Shown: positions 11,610 to 23,364, counted from the stretch's first letter. The stretch: 64,000 nt of DNA from Primulina eburnea (GCF_022965805.1 NW_027331247.1:62001-126000), one strand, 5' to 3'. A program made the numbers and translations. The notes: a model not told the origin generated them from the sequence alone.

Positions 11610-12543
11610 TGTTGGATCAGTTAGTCGAATAAAGAGTGTTTAGAAGGGGGGTTGAATAAACACTGGTCAAATTTAAATATTCTTCGACAATATGAGTTCA
11701 GTTTTGCTACAAACTTAAACTAGATATCCCGTCGGTCAATAGCAATCAGTTAAACTGAATAAAACAGTTGCGGAAAATAAACTGACTGAAAGATAGAGTA
11801 TCTAACTGAAAATGACAACTGAAGTAATGACACCACAATTTGTTTCTGGATGTTCGGAGACTTGAATAACTCCTACGTCACCCCTTCTATCACGAAGATA
11901 AGATATTCACTAAAAGACTTTGATCAAATACAAAATATTGTACTGACACACTTCAGTTTGGACTTATCACTTTGCCAAAACTGAAACTCTTAGTATACAA
12001 CACTTTAACAGCAACTTAGAAAATCTATCAACGTTTACAAAGTGCTATGTAAGCTCGAGAATGTAGTCTTGAATACTACTGATATAACTGAAAAGTGTGA
12101 GCTTTGATTTATTAATGCAAGTAGATATTTTTGCAGCGTGACAGCACGTAAAATGAGATAACTGAAAGTCGGTGTTTCTTCAGTTGCTGCCTTCGACTAT
12201 TTATAGACTCTCCTCTCAACGGTAACATTAAAGAATATTTGAATATTCTAACCGTTTATTGCCACGTCGATATACTCTGACAATCGTACACTGCTCATTC
12301 TGAAATGCGGCGTTCCACTACTAGTTGCAGGTATTTGTACTATCTGTCGGTTGTCGCTTTCAACTGATGACGTGTACAGCTGAGAGAACAGTTTAAGGAG
12401 TCAGTTGACTGAAGCATGACTGACGAGGTTTTCGGCTGAGAGATCAGCTGGACTTGTTCAGTTGCGTCGATCAGTTAGTCGGATTCAGTTGCTGGATTCA
12501 GTTGGTAAATCTTTTGTCAAACGCCGGAATTAAGTTTCCAACA
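11610..12543 (-). repeat. E1 3' LTR
   Basis: 934 bp, TGTTGGATCAG...TTCCAACA. It lies downstream of the element's coding strand. A minus-strand TATA motif CTATAAATAG is at 12197-12206, in the same place as in the other LTR. Confidence 0.95.
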
Positions 12544-12556
12544 ATTTTCCTCTTTA
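12544..12556 (-). promoter_or_regulatory. E1 polypurine tract
   Basis: Minus-strand TAAAGAGGAAAAT abuts the 3' LTR, the position and composition expected for the primer of plus-strand DNA synthesis. Confidence 0.8.
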
Positions 12557-12681
12557 TGGTGTTTGACAAAACTAGAGTAAAAGAAACTGAATAATTGAAT
12601 TCATAGTAGATAAAATAAGATGTAGATTAACTGAATCAATTGAATTAATATTTCTTCAAACAAATACAAGAGAGACTGTTT

Positions 12682-15331
12682 CTAAGGTTTCTTCTGCTGT
12701 TCTAAGCTCTCTTTGATCTCTTCCCCCTTTTTGTCAAACATCTCCATCTTGAGAGATAATTTCCGAACTTCAGTTGAAAGGAGATGGACAGAGGATGAAA
12801 TGTTATTGATGGCAGTAGACATTGTGACTTGTAGCAGTTCGATTTTTCTTGAGACAAGTGTCTCTACACTGTCGACTCGTTGGTTAATAGAGTCTTGAGC
12901 GGCAGTGAAACTCGAAAATATCCCTCTGTTTTTCTGTATATCTTCAACTGTAAATGACAGAGAGGTAACAGCAGTTTGTAGGGCGTTCAGTTTTTCTAAG
13001 TTGAACTGATGAGAATGGTCCAACTTCAGAGTGTGTGACAGTTGCGTATTCTGAATCTTTGAGATGGCAGTAAGCATTTGATTCATACTATCATGCATAT
13101 TCTGAACTTCTTCAAAAATAAGATCAAAATCTGATGAAGATGGAGGAGGAGACTGATGAGAGGTTCCTGGTTCTCTTGTGGTGTGTTCAGAAATTACTAA
13201 AGCTTGGTCAGTTGAGACTGTATCAGCAACATTCTGAACTGGAATATCAGTTACATTGATTTCTCCTTGAACTGGAGGCGTTGAGGGTGGATTCTGATCA
13301 GCAGATGAGCTGGCTTGATGAATAGCAGATGGTGATGAAACCAAAACTAGTGCCTCTAAAGGATGATCTATTGAATCAAGTGGCACATCAGTTGGGATAA
13401 CTCGGTCAGCAGATGAATCTGGCTGAACTGGTTCTTCTGAAGAGATAGTAACCTCTGGATTGATTTGATCAGCAGAGTGATAAACTTTATCAGAAATGGG
13501 TTCACTTATCTGGGATTCTTGTACCACTGCTTGAATAATTTCCTCAATGTTTGTGAGAGATAATTCGGCTTCAGTTTACATTTGATGTTCAGCAGGAGGT
13601 GATTGAGGCATATCATGAACGGCCTTGTAGGTTGGAACAAGAACCTGTTCTGAGGATGGTTTTTGCTGCTCAGAAGACGGTTCTTCAACTATTTCCTCTT
13701 CATCATCGTCTGAATCTCCTTGATGAAGAACTAACTCTTGATCTATTTCCCAAAATTTTATCTGAGATTGTAACCCAAACAAATCGGTGTCTAGCTGAGT
13801 AATTACTGTTTGATCAGCATAGGCAGTAGGGTTTCTGGGAACGTAGTTGGCCTTCAGTTTGCCAATAATTTGAGCCAACTTCTTGGCTCTCATCTGATCA
13901 AACAAGTAAGTTTTTCTTTCCATAGCCTGAGCAACTGTGGCAGCTTTCAACGTTTTCAGGACAAATGCTTCCAGTTTGATGAATGTGTTCAGCTGTGATT
14001 TCTTCTTCAGTTGCTTGGCAAAAACTTGTGTACGATAAGCTGTCCAAGCATCATAGGACTGAATTTTGAAGCTGCAAAACTATTAACCTTTGCCCAAACA
14101 AGATCAATGTGAGTTTGAATAGGGTTGGATGGTCTGGGCTCTTCAATCAACTTGCCCTTGCCTTTATCAGTACTCATGATGTGAGGAATTTCCAATCATG
14201 TTCGAGTGGATTCCACCAGCTCTATAAATTTTATAACTTTGGGTCGAGCAGGTGCCACATCAGTAGGAAGATTGATATGAATTAGCGGAGCTTTGGTTCT
14301 AACTGATTTCTTCTTTGCACCAGCTAAGACATCTGGTGGAATGACTGACAGAGGAAGTGCTTCAATAGGCTGCTGAGCAGCTGAGACGTTATCTTCTCAG
14401 AGGTGATGGACTCCTCGACAGACCTTGGTTTAACTCGTTGGGTTCTTGGTTTCTTGGCGATCTTTGGGGATGGAGTTGTCTCTGTATCGGACGCACCCAA
14501 AATGAGTTTCCTCTTTGCTACCTTCAGTTGAGCCAATGTCTTGGCCTTTTTCACTGATTTTGGGGCCGCTTGATGAGTCTCAATCTTCTGTTTGATCTTG
14601 AAAAACTGAGCAGGAGAAATGTCCAATTTGGTCTTGAGTGGCAGAGTATTCTTCGCATTGAAGACTTTGAATTTTGATGATCTTTCTGAATCATCAGCCA
14701 CTAACACCTTTATTTTAAGCAGATAGCTCAGTTGCACTGCAAAGCCTTTGGACTGTTTGGAAGACAGAAACATATTCTTCAAAATATTGAATGTAAGTTG
14801 CTTCCATTTGAGTTTACGCTCAGCCATAATGATAGAAATGGCTTGAAATTTTTCCAACGCGAGTGCAGCAAAAGATCCAGCCTTCGCCAAAATCCCTTTG
14901 GCGACTACATCAGCAAGTAACTGAACCTCGTGCTTCAGCTTTTTCTTTGGATCGGAAACTTTGATTTTCCGCCCAATAGCAGAAAGTGAGGTTTGCATTT
15001 CTTCAATATCAGAAGCTTTAACATCCGAGAGGTGTGCCCATCCATCAGAAGGTAAAGAAAATATTTCTCCAAAGGAATCTTCAGTGATGGTCAGCAACTG
15101 ACCATTGATAGTAGAAGTGATGTTTCCATCAGAATCGATCATACCGCTAGAGTAGAATTCTTGAAGTTCTTTGGGATAGATCTCTTGTGATGATTGTCCC
15201 AAGAATGTCCATAATCCAGCAGTTTCAAGTTTTTGAAAAACTTTCTTGACATCAGCATCACCGAAGGATAGAATTGATCCGAAATTGATAGCCATTGCAT
15301 TCAGCATATAAGCGGGAGTTTGATTCGCCAT
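12682..15331 (-). pseudogene. E1 3' accessory ORF ('env-like' position), broken
   Basis: This gene follows pol in the element, where SIRE-type elements carry an 'env-like' ORF of unproven function. The start used is the ATG at 15331 (MANQTPAYML...), which matches the start of the homologous E2 protein. The frame is open to 14324, then continues in pieces at 14195-14007, 13950-13576 and 13527-12682, so there are at least three frame breaks or stops. Visible parts, in order: a ~230-residue N-terminal domain with a hydrophobic ADVVAKGILAKAGSF core, a basic Lys/Arg-rich linker, a GKGKL motif, a mid domain (ERK.YLFDQ...), an acidic Ser/Pro/Gln-rich stretch, and a C-terminal ~120-residue heptad-like coiled coil. 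I see no signal peptide or clear membrane segment, so an envelope role is doubtful. Confidence 0.75.
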
Positions 15332-15852
15332 TTGGAACTGAATGATTTCCTGGAAAAAAGATAGAAGGATGAAATTTGTTTTTGCGCTCAGGAGTTTGTA
15401 GATGAAAAGAAAACTGAAATGGAGCGGGGAATGGTACATATGTACGTGACGATTCAAATTCTGGACACGTGTTAGTCCATAGAAATTTTGAATGACAATG
15501 TGTGTACGTGTGCTATAAGCGTGTGTACAATTTAAATGGTTAATATGTGTCCACGTTTTAAAATGAGATTCATCATGAGATATCAGTCAGTCACGTCACT
15601 ATATTTGGAATATAATATGATTAATTAGTTAACTTATATGAGAAGATTAGTGAAAAATTCAACTGAACGAGCAGTTTGTAAAACTGTGTCCTTTCAGTTG
15701 AGAATTGACTAACAATTGTCTTCTCAGTTAACCTCTTAAAACTATTATTCCCCCTTAATTGGTGCATAAAATAATTAAAGCGAATAAATAAATATCAGAT
15801 ATATTATTTGTTGCTGAAACGTTGACGACCCTTCAGCTTCCTTGATAGTCTG
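15332..15852. other. E1 spacer between the opposing ORFs
   Basis: AT-rich non-coding spacer. Its right end should hold the promoter of the plus-strand ORF; any promoter for the 3' accessory ORF would also have to lie here. Confidence 0.5.
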
Positions 15853-15862
15853 CTATAAATAG
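15853..15862 (+). promoter_or_regulatory. TATA box of the E1 antisense gene
   Basis: CTATAAATAG, a consensus plant TATA box, lies 74 bases before the ATG of the plus-strand ORF. It is on the strand opposite to the retrotransposon's main promoter. A comparable TATA box precedes both homologous units in E2. Confidence 0.7.
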
Positions 15863-15926
15863 AAATAACATTGTTAGTTTCAATCATATTGGTGAAAGAA
15901 AGAGAAAATATACAAGACAAAAAAAA

Positions 15927-16325
15927 ATGGCAGATGCGAGTTGCTCGAGTGTTTCGCCATTTTCTCTGGAAGCTAGGAAGGCTGCTATCGAAGATGAAGT
16001 CTTCTACACTAGTCTTCCCTACTGGGAAAAGTTACAGGAGCTTGCGTTCCTGTATAATTCTGGAGAGGCTACCACTCCCAGACTGGTGTCACAGTTGACA
16101 GAAGTGCGGGAGCACTTGAATATAGCTGTGTGGGTGGACGTTTTTAAAGATGGTCATATCTATCAGCTGATGCTTCAAAAGGAACTGGAGATTCTTAATC
16201 GCATAGCTTCTTCTCACATCTTTTGCAAGACATCTTCTTCAGCTCTATCAGTTTGGTTGAGAATGTGGATAGACGATGTAGAGGAAAAATATGAAAATGT
16301 AATCCAAGCGAATATTTATTGTTGA
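15927..16325 (+). CDS. Antisense accessory protein of SIRE-like element (132 aa)
   Basis: An intact ATG-to-stop frame on the strand opposite to gag-pol, between the pol end (~16.48 kb) and the 3' accessory ORF. The start context is strong (run of A, ATG, then GC). The protein begins MADASCSSVSPFSLEARKA and is mostly helical-looking, with leucine/tryptophan-rich segments and no membrane span or known domain. It is homologous to the E2 frames at 38292-38722: for example WEKLQELAFLYNSGEAT against WFKVQEL.NVYQNGLAST, and YQLMLQKELEILNRIASS against LLQMMLWKEWHLLEKISS. Conservation between two diverged elements, a proper TATA box and an intact frame inside an otherwise broken element argue for a real gene. 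Function is unknown. Antisense genes in a similar place are known in the gypsy element Grande; a regulatory or silencing-related role is speculation. Confidence 0.7.
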   Translation: MADASCSSVSPFSLEARKAAIEDEVFYTSLPYWEKLQELAFLYNSGEATTPRLVSQLTEVREHLNIAVWVDVFKDGHIYQLMLQKELEILNRIASSHIFCKTSSSALSVWLRMWIDDVEEKYENVIQANIYC

Positions 16326-16479
16326 ATGAAATATTTATTTTGGTGTAACTTTGTTTTTCTTTCATCAGTTGGGAGTCATATGAATAAACAACTAACTGAA
16401 GAATCAGTAAATGACATTAAAGCTGAAAGATGAATTAAGAACCAAGACAACAATAACAACTGATTAGGATAAATCAATT

Positions 16480-19400
16480 AATCCAAGTATATTTCGAAAA
16501 TGAGAAAACTTAGTCTCAGCCAGTGGTTTGGAGAAGTATCAGCTGCTTGCTGCTCAGTTGAGACATATTCCAGTCTGATGTCCTTCTTCAGGGCATGATC
16601 TCTGATGAAGTGATGTCTAAAAATCTATGTGCTTGGTTCTGGAGTGAAGAACTGGATTATAGGTGATAGCAATTGTACTTGTATTATCACAAAATATTGG
16701 CGATTCTTTAGCATCAATTCCATAATCTCTCAGTTGTTGCTGAATCCAGAGCAGTTGAGCACAGCAGCTTCCAGCAGCAAGATATTCTGCTTCAGTTGTG
16801 GAAGTTGCTATGGATGTTTGCTTCTTGCTGAACCATGAGATTAGTTTGTCCCCTAGAAACTGACATGATCCACAAGTATTTTTATGATCAAGCTTACATC
16901 CTGCATAATCTGCATCTGTATATCCAACTAAATTGAAAGATGAGTCTTTAGAATACCATAACCCAACACTTTGTGTGCCCTTAAGATATTTCAAAATACG
17001 CTTGGCAACTGTAAGATGTGATTTCATAGGATTTGCTTGAAATCTAGCACACATGCATACAACAAATACAATATCAGGACGACTAGCAGTTAGGTACAAT
17101 AATGAACCTATTAAACCTCTGTAAAGTGTCGTCTCAACTGATATTCCCCCTTGATCAGTGTCCAGTTTTACTGATGAGCTCATGGGAGTACTTGCAGATG
17201 AACACGATTCCATGCCAAACTTCTTCAGTAATTCCTTCGTGTATTTAGTTTGACTAATGAAAGTGCCCGACTCCAGTTGCTTCACTTGTAATCCAAGAAA
17301 GAATGTCAGTTCACCCATCACGCTCATTTCAAATTTCTCTTGCATTAACTTAACAAACTTCTCGCATAATTTGGGGTTAGTTGACCCAAAAATAATGTCA
17401 TCAACATAAATTTGAACGAGTAGAATATGATCATTCTTGGAGAATTTGAAAAATGTCTTATCAACTGATCCAACAGAAAAATCGTGATCAGTTAGAAATT
17501 TCGAAAGGGTTTCATACCAAGCTCTTGGAGCTTGCTTAAGACCATATAAGGCTTTGTTCAAATGGTAGACATGATCAGGAAGGTGATGATTGATAAAACC
17601 TGGAGGTTGTTCAACATAGACTTCTTCCTGCAACTGGCCATTCAGAAATGCACTCTTTACATCCATTTGATAGACTTTGAAGTTTTTGAATGAAGCATAG
17701 GCAATGAATATCCTAATTGCCTCCAGTCTTGCAACTGGTGCATATATCTCATCGTAATCAATTCCTTCTTCTTGCCTATATCCTTTTGCTACTAGCCTTG
17801 CTTTGTTGCGCACAACTGAACCATCTTCGTTCAGTTTGTTCCTGTACACCCATTTTGTACCTATAACAGTTTTTGAAATTAGTCTTGGAACTAAGTTCCG
17901 GACATTGTTATTGATAAACTGATTTAGCTCCTCTTGCATTGCATTTATCCAGTTTGGATCAGCAAGAGCTTCATCAGTCTTCTTGGGTTCTAGTTGAGAT
18001 ACAAATGCTGAATGAATAAATAGATTGAGCATCTGATTTCTGGTTCTTACTGGATCAGATGGATTACCTATCACCAGTTCTGGAGGATGTGATTTCTTCC
18101 ATCTAAATTCAGCATTTGTTACTTATCTATCATCAATTTCTTTGATAGGTAACTGAGTGTTCTCAGTTTTAGTTGGAGCTGATTCAGTTGGCAACTGATT
18201 CACATTTGTTTGCTCCACTAACTGATTGTCAAGATTTGCTTCCAATTCAGCTGATTGATCCAATATCTCAGGTTCAGGTGTTTGGAGGTTGCTTTGATTA
18301 ATATGGATGTTTTCTTCATCATCATCATCCAAGCTTATATCTATAAATCTATCAGCTTGCTCAACTGTATCAGTTGGCTTATCAGTTAGTACAGTTTCAT
18401 CAAAAACAACATGGATAGATTCCTCAACATTTAAAGTATTTTTTTTGAAGACCCTATAAGCTTTACTCACTGAAGAATAACCAAAAAATATTCCTTCTGC
18501 AGATTTAACATCAAAGGCTTTTAAATGAGTTTTACCATTGACAAGTATAAAACATCTGCAGCCGAATATTTTGAAGTAGGAAACTACACTTTTTCTTCCA
18601 TGCCAGATCTCATAAGGTGTTTTCATATGATTCTTATTAATCATTGATCTGTTTTGAGTGTAACACGCAGTGTTCACTGCCTCTGCTCAAAACCTTTGAG
18701 AGATACTAGAATCAGCAAGCATTGTTCTAGCAGCCTCTTTGAGGGTCCGATTTCTCCTTTCAGCTACACCATTTTGCTGAGGAGTTCTAGCTGCTGAAAG
18801 CTCATGCTTGATTCCGGTATTCTCTAAATAATTTGAAAGAATTTTATTGATAAATTCAGTTCCTTGATCGGATCTGATTCCGTCAATTCCAACTGATTTT
18901 TCATTTAATAATCTTTTGAAAAGCTTAATCAGTTGAGCAGCAGTTTGATCTTTGGACTTGAGAAATATAACCCAAGTGAATCTTGAAAAGTCATCTACAA
19001 CCACCAAGGTGTATTTCATTCCCCCTAAGCTCATGACTGGTATTGGACCAAATAGATCCACATGTAACAGCTCTAAGCATCGGGAAGAAGATTTACGACC
19101 CTTGTTCTTAAAAGGAGATTTGATTTGTTTTCCAAACTGACATGCTGAGCAAATTTTGTCTTTGATAAAATCCATTTTGGGCAATCCAGTAACAAGATCG
19201 TGGTTACTCAAATATGCAATAGACTTGAAGTTCAGGTGGTTTAATCTCTTATGCCACAACCAGTTTTTAGAGGATTTTGAAGCAATAAAACATACTGGTG
19301 CATAAGGTTGATCATTCCAGCTGACTTTATAACTGTTTCCACACCTTTTGCCAGTTAGGATGATCTCTTCAGTTGAGCTTTTGACTGAACAAGAATTTTT

Positions 19401-19677
19401 TTTCAAACTGAACTGAGAATCCATTATCGCATAATTGACTGATGCTGATCAGATTATACTTGAGATTCTCAACTAATAATACGTCATTAATGGTGAAGTT
19501 ACCATGGATAAGCTTACCCTTACCCACAGTTTTACCTTTAGAATTATCTCCAAAACTGATGTTTGGTCCAGTGTACTTAACCAGTTGAGATAATAATTTT
19601 GAATCTCCTGTCATGTGGCGTGAACATCCACTATCCAAGTACCATATAGATTCAATGCTTGTGCCTGTTACCTGCAA
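16480..19677 (-). pseudogene. E1 pol: protease, integrase, reverse transcriptase, RNase H
   Basis: Polyprotein that matures and integrates the element's cDNA. Protease (19677-19369) has the active-site DSG in WYLDSGCSRHMTG. Integrase (19424-18687, 18677-18123) shows the HHCC zinc motif (WHKRLNHL...CSACQFGKQ) and the core acidic residues (LLHVDLFGP; RSDQGTEF; PQQNGVAERRNRTLKE). RT (18074 down) has [10 protein letters not shown] and the catalytic YVDDIIFGS. RNase H contains [18 protein letters not shown] and FCDNTS. Breaks seen: a frameshift at the protease-integrase junction in a T-run near 19400; a TGG-to-TGA stop in integrase near 18680; a stop at 18123 before RT; and a frame break near 16620, after which RNase H continues to about 16480. 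Confidence 0.93.
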
Positions 19678-19839
19678 TCACACACAAGATAAGATTCTGG
19701 TACCCCTTTTTCTATTTGGGTCCAAAGTTGATTAGTCCTTTAGGAATCCAGACTTGGATCAGTCTAACTGACCGTCCAGTTGCTGTATTCCAGATGGTCT
19801 TTCCCGGTCTGTGTGTGCTTGGTGTATGGTGTGCAGGAG

Positions 19840-22373
19840 TTACAACATGTGATTTCCCTTTTTCAACTGATTGTTCAGCCAGTATCTTTTCTGAACTGGC
19901 TTACTGTTATAGTAATTTGAGTAGCCATTTGAGTAATTTTTTCTGAAAATTTTTGGTGGCTGCCTTCGTGAGTCAGTCACAACTTTTGGGCTATAACCAA
20001 TACCACATCTTTTCCCCTTGTTCATACTTACAGTTGGCTGTTCAATCAGTTTACTTGGCTCAGATTGTTCTTGTACCATAACTGATTTGACAAAGTGAAT
20101 GTATTTCCTTTATCCATATTTAGTTTTGGTCGAGTATCTTTGAGAGACATTTCATCTTGGTTACTGAACCCTAAACCAGTTTTATCAGTAACTGATTTTT
20201 GTGAGTTCTGTATATCAGTTAATACAACAGATGATTTGTTCCAAGTCTGAATAAGCTCAGTTTGCTTTGAATTTTCAAGCATTAGCTTTTGAATCATTAA
20301 TTGATCCTTGCTTATTTCAGTATTGAGTTCAGCAATTTCCTTTTTCAGACTCAACACGTCAACTGATTCATCAGTTGTAGTCTTATTGTCAATAGGATCA
20401 TTTTGCTTTGCTCTGGCCTTTTCAAATAATAAGGCAAGCTTATGATACTCACTGACCATATCATGCAATGTTGAAATAAGTTCTTCTCTCGTAAAATCAG
20501 TTGAGCTAAAGTCAAATACCTGTTGACTGCTGGATTCCAGTTCTGTGTCACGAGCCATCAGACATTTCACTTCCTCTTCATTGTCACTAGAACTGCATGA
20601 AATTTTTGGTTCTGACTCCTCGCTGTCACTGTCTGCCCACTTTGATTTGCTCTCTTCAGCCAAGAGCACTTTATACTTCTTCCTGGAGAACTTCTTATCA
20701 TCTTTGGATCTCTTTTTGTGCTCATATGGTTTTTTTCTTCTTTCAGTTGAGCCTTGACTATCTTTCTTTGGTTTGGTACAATCAGCAATGAAGTGACCTG
20801 GTTGCCACAGTTGTAGCAAGCGTTTGATTCTTCCTTTGGAAGACGAATCATCTTTACTACAGAATCCTAAACCAGTTTTATCAGTAACTGATTTATGAGA
20901 ATTCTGTATATCAGTTAAAGCATCAGACGATTTGTTCCAAGCCTGAATAAGCTCAGTGTGCTTTGAATTTTCAAGCAACAACTTTTGAATCATTAATTGA
21001 TCCCTGCTTATTTCATTACTGAGCTCAGCAATCTCCCTTCTCAGACTCAACATATCAACTGATTCATCAGTTTTTGTTTTATCGGCTTTGGGATCAGTTT
21101 GCATTGCTCTGGCTTTTTCAAAAGATAAAGCAAGCCTTTTATACTCACTAACCAAGTCATGAAGAGTCGAAATAAGTTCTTCTCTTGTGAAATCAGTTGA
21201 GCTAATGTCAAATACCTGTTGACTGCTGGACTCCAGTTCTGTATCACCAGCCATCAGACATTTCACTTCTTCTTCATTGTCACTAGAACTGCATGAAGTT
21301 TCTGGTTCTGACTCCTCGCTGTCAGTGTCTGCCCACTTTGATTTGCTCTCTTCAGCCAATAGCACTTCATTCTTCTTCCAGGAGAACTTCTTATCATCTT
21401 TGGATCTCTTTTTGTGCTCATATGGTTGCTTTCTTCTTTCGGTTGAGCCTTGACTGTCTTTCTTTGGTTTTGTACAGTCAGCAATGAAGAGACCTGGTTT
21501 GCCACAGTTGTAGCAAGCATTTGATTCTTCCTTGGAACTGCTTCTTTGATATCTATTTTGAAAGTTTCCTTGATTTTTCCTCATAAATCTTCCAAACTTT
21601 TTGATGAACAATAACATGGCATCATTGCTTAGTTGATCAGCAGCTTTTTCAACTGAACCAGTTGGTTCTGTTCTAACAGCAGCTAAGGCAGTTGTGACTG
21701 CTGGAGTAGAAGATTCTCCTTCTCGAGTTTGCAGCTCAAACTCGTAGGCTTTCAAATCAGCAAATAGATCATGAAGCTCAACTTTGTTCTGATCCTTGGA
21801 TTCCCTCATTGCCATGGTCTTCACATCCCACTCCTTGGGAAGACCTCTGATTATCTTCAATGCAACTTCTTTGTTTGTGTACACTTTTCCAAGTGCATTT
21901 AATTCATTGATGATGCAGCTGGTTCTTTCATCATAATCATGCATAGTTTCACCAACTCTCATTTTGATATTGTCAAACTTCTGAACAGCAACAGAAAGTT
22001 TGTTTTCTTTGGTTTGTTCGTTCCCTTCGCAGAGCTGGATCAGCTTCTCCCAAATCTCTTTGGATGTCTTGCACATTTTGATTTTGCTGAAAGTTACTTT
22101 ATCCAGCGTCTTGTATAGTATATCCTTTGCCACATTATCCAAGTTGGCTTTTCTTTTATCCTCTATGGTTCATTCTTCTATGGGCTTTTCTATACGATGA
22201 GGTGCCCCATCAGTAATAGCAACAGCTGTGTTGGCTTTCAAAATCTTCATGGGTCCGTCAGTTATAACGTACCACATATCATCATCTTGTGCAGCTAGGT
22301 GAGCCTGCATCCTGATCTTCCAATCATCGAAGTCTTCTCTAGAGAACATAGGAATATTGTTGAATGAAGACAT
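19840..22373 (-). pseudogene. E1 gag with internal tandem duplication, one nonsense codon
   Basis: The capsid-type Gag of the element. The ATG at 22373 is preferred because the E2 Gag starts at the equivalent place. N-terminal motifs (PMFSREDFDDWKIRMQAHL; DDMWYVITDG) and the UBN2-type region (KEIWEKLIQLCEGNEQTKEN; ELHDLFADLKAYEFEL) identify a copia Gag. A TGG-to-TGA change near 22168 stops the frame early; the rest is open from 22142 to 20046. The CCHC zinc knuckle reads CYNCGKPGLFIADC: the expected His is Leu, so RNA binding by this knuckle is probably lost. A ~696-bp segment (zinc knuckle to the TGLGF motif) is repeated head to tail. A final frameshift near 20090 moves the C-terminal tail to 20079-19840. 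Confidence 0.9.
20150..21541 (-). repeat. ~696-bp tandem duplication inside E1 gag
   Basis: Landmarks repeat at a constant 696-base offset: GCAATGAAG at 20785 and 21481, TGTTGACTGC at 20521 and 21217. 696 is 232 codons, so the duplication keeps the frame. The two copies differ at many positions, visibly more than the two LTRs differ, so the duplication predates this insertion. At the junction the second zinc knuckle is read out of frame (compensating indels turn it into an RLLQLWQPGHF stretch). Confidence 0.9.
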
Positions 22374-22416
22374 AATGAACAATTTGAGTATAGATATTCT
22401 GAGACGAGATACAACT

Positions 22417-22428
22417 GCTCTGATACCA
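22417..22428 (-). promoter_or_regulatory. E1 primer-binding site (tRNA-iMet)
   Basis: Minus-strand TGGTATCAGAGC, continuing AGTTGT, lies two bases inside the 5' LTR and is complementary to the 3' end of plant initiator tRNA-Met. Confidence 0.93.
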
Positions 22429-22430
22429 CT

Positions 22431-23364
22431 TGTTGGATCGGTTAGTCGAATAAAGAGTGTTTAGAAGAGGGGTTGAATAAACACTGGTCAAATTTAAATA
22501 TTCTTCGACAATATGAGTTCAGTTTTGCTACAAACTTAAACTAGATATCCCGTCGGTCAATAGCAATAAGTTAAATTGAATAAAACAGTTGCGGAAAATA
22601 AACTGACTGAAAGATAGAGTATCTAACTGAAAATGACAACTGAATTAATGATACCACAATTTGTTTCTGGATGTTCGGAGACTTGAATAACTCCTACGTC
22701 ACCCCTTCTATCACGAAGATAGGATATTCACTAAAAGACTTTGATCAAATACAAAATACTGTACTGACCCACTTCAGTTTGGACTTATCACTTTGCCAAA
22801 ACTGAAACTCTTAGTATACAACACTTTAACAACAACTTAGAAAATCTATCAACGTTTACAAAGTGCTATGTAAGCTCGAGAATGTAGTCTTGAATACTAC
22901 TGATATAACTGATAAGTGTGAGCTTTGATTTCTGAATGCAAGTAGATATTTTTACAGTGTGACAGCACGTAAAATGAGATAACTGAAAGTCGGTGTTTCT
23001 TCAGTTGCTGCCTTCGACTATTTATAGACTCACCTCTCAACGGTAACATTAAAGAATATTTGAATATTCTAACCGTTGATTGACACGTCGATATACTCTG
23101 ACAGTCATACACTGCTCATTCTGAAATGCGGCGTTCCACTACTAGTTGCAGGTATTTATACTATCTGTCGGTTGTCGCTTTCAACTGATGACGTGTACAG
23201 CTGAGAGAACAGTTTAAGGAGTCAGTTGACTGAAGCATGACTGACGAGGTTTTCTGCTGAGAGATCAGCTGGACTTGTTCAGTTGCGTCGATCAGTTAGT
23301 CGGATTCAGTTGCTGGATTCAGTTGGTAAATCTTTTGTCAAACGCCGGAATTAAGTTTCCAACA
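22431..23364 (-). repeat. E1 5' LTR
   Basis: 934 bp, TGTTGGATCGG...TTCCAACA. It is the promoter-bearing LTR for minus-strand transcription of gag-pol; the TATA-like CTATAAATAG on the minus strand is at 23018-23027. Confidence 0.95.
23018..23027 (-). promoter_or_regulatory. TATA box in E1 5' LTR
   Basis: CTATAAATAG on the minus strand, conserved in the other LTR; it would start the genomic transcript inside the LTR. Confidence 0.6.

Larger units (their letters stand above)
11610..23364 (-). mobile_element. E1: full-length SIRE-like Ty1/copia retrotransposon
   Basis: An 11,755-bp element bounded by two 934-bp LTRs (TGTTGG...CCAACA) and a perfect 5-bp TSD, ACCTG (11605-11609, 23365-23369). Minus-strand order is LTR, PBS, gag, protease, integrase, reverse transcriptase, RNase H, then about 4 kb of extra coding sequence before the polypurine tract and 3' LTR. 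Protease-integrase-RT order is that of Ty1/copia. The long gag and the large ORF after pol point to the SIRE/Maximus lineage. My by-eye alignment of the LTRs finds about 22 differences in 934 positions, so the insertion is fairly young. Gag and pol carry several stops and frameshifts, so the copy is not autonomous. A separate intact gene lies on the plus strand at 15927-16325. Confidence 0.95.

Noticed and set aside
20545..21487. Plus-strand frames opposite E1 gag
   Set aside because: They mirror the duplicated gag segment, lack a TATA box and have no counterpart in E2, unlike the antisense gene at 15927-16325.
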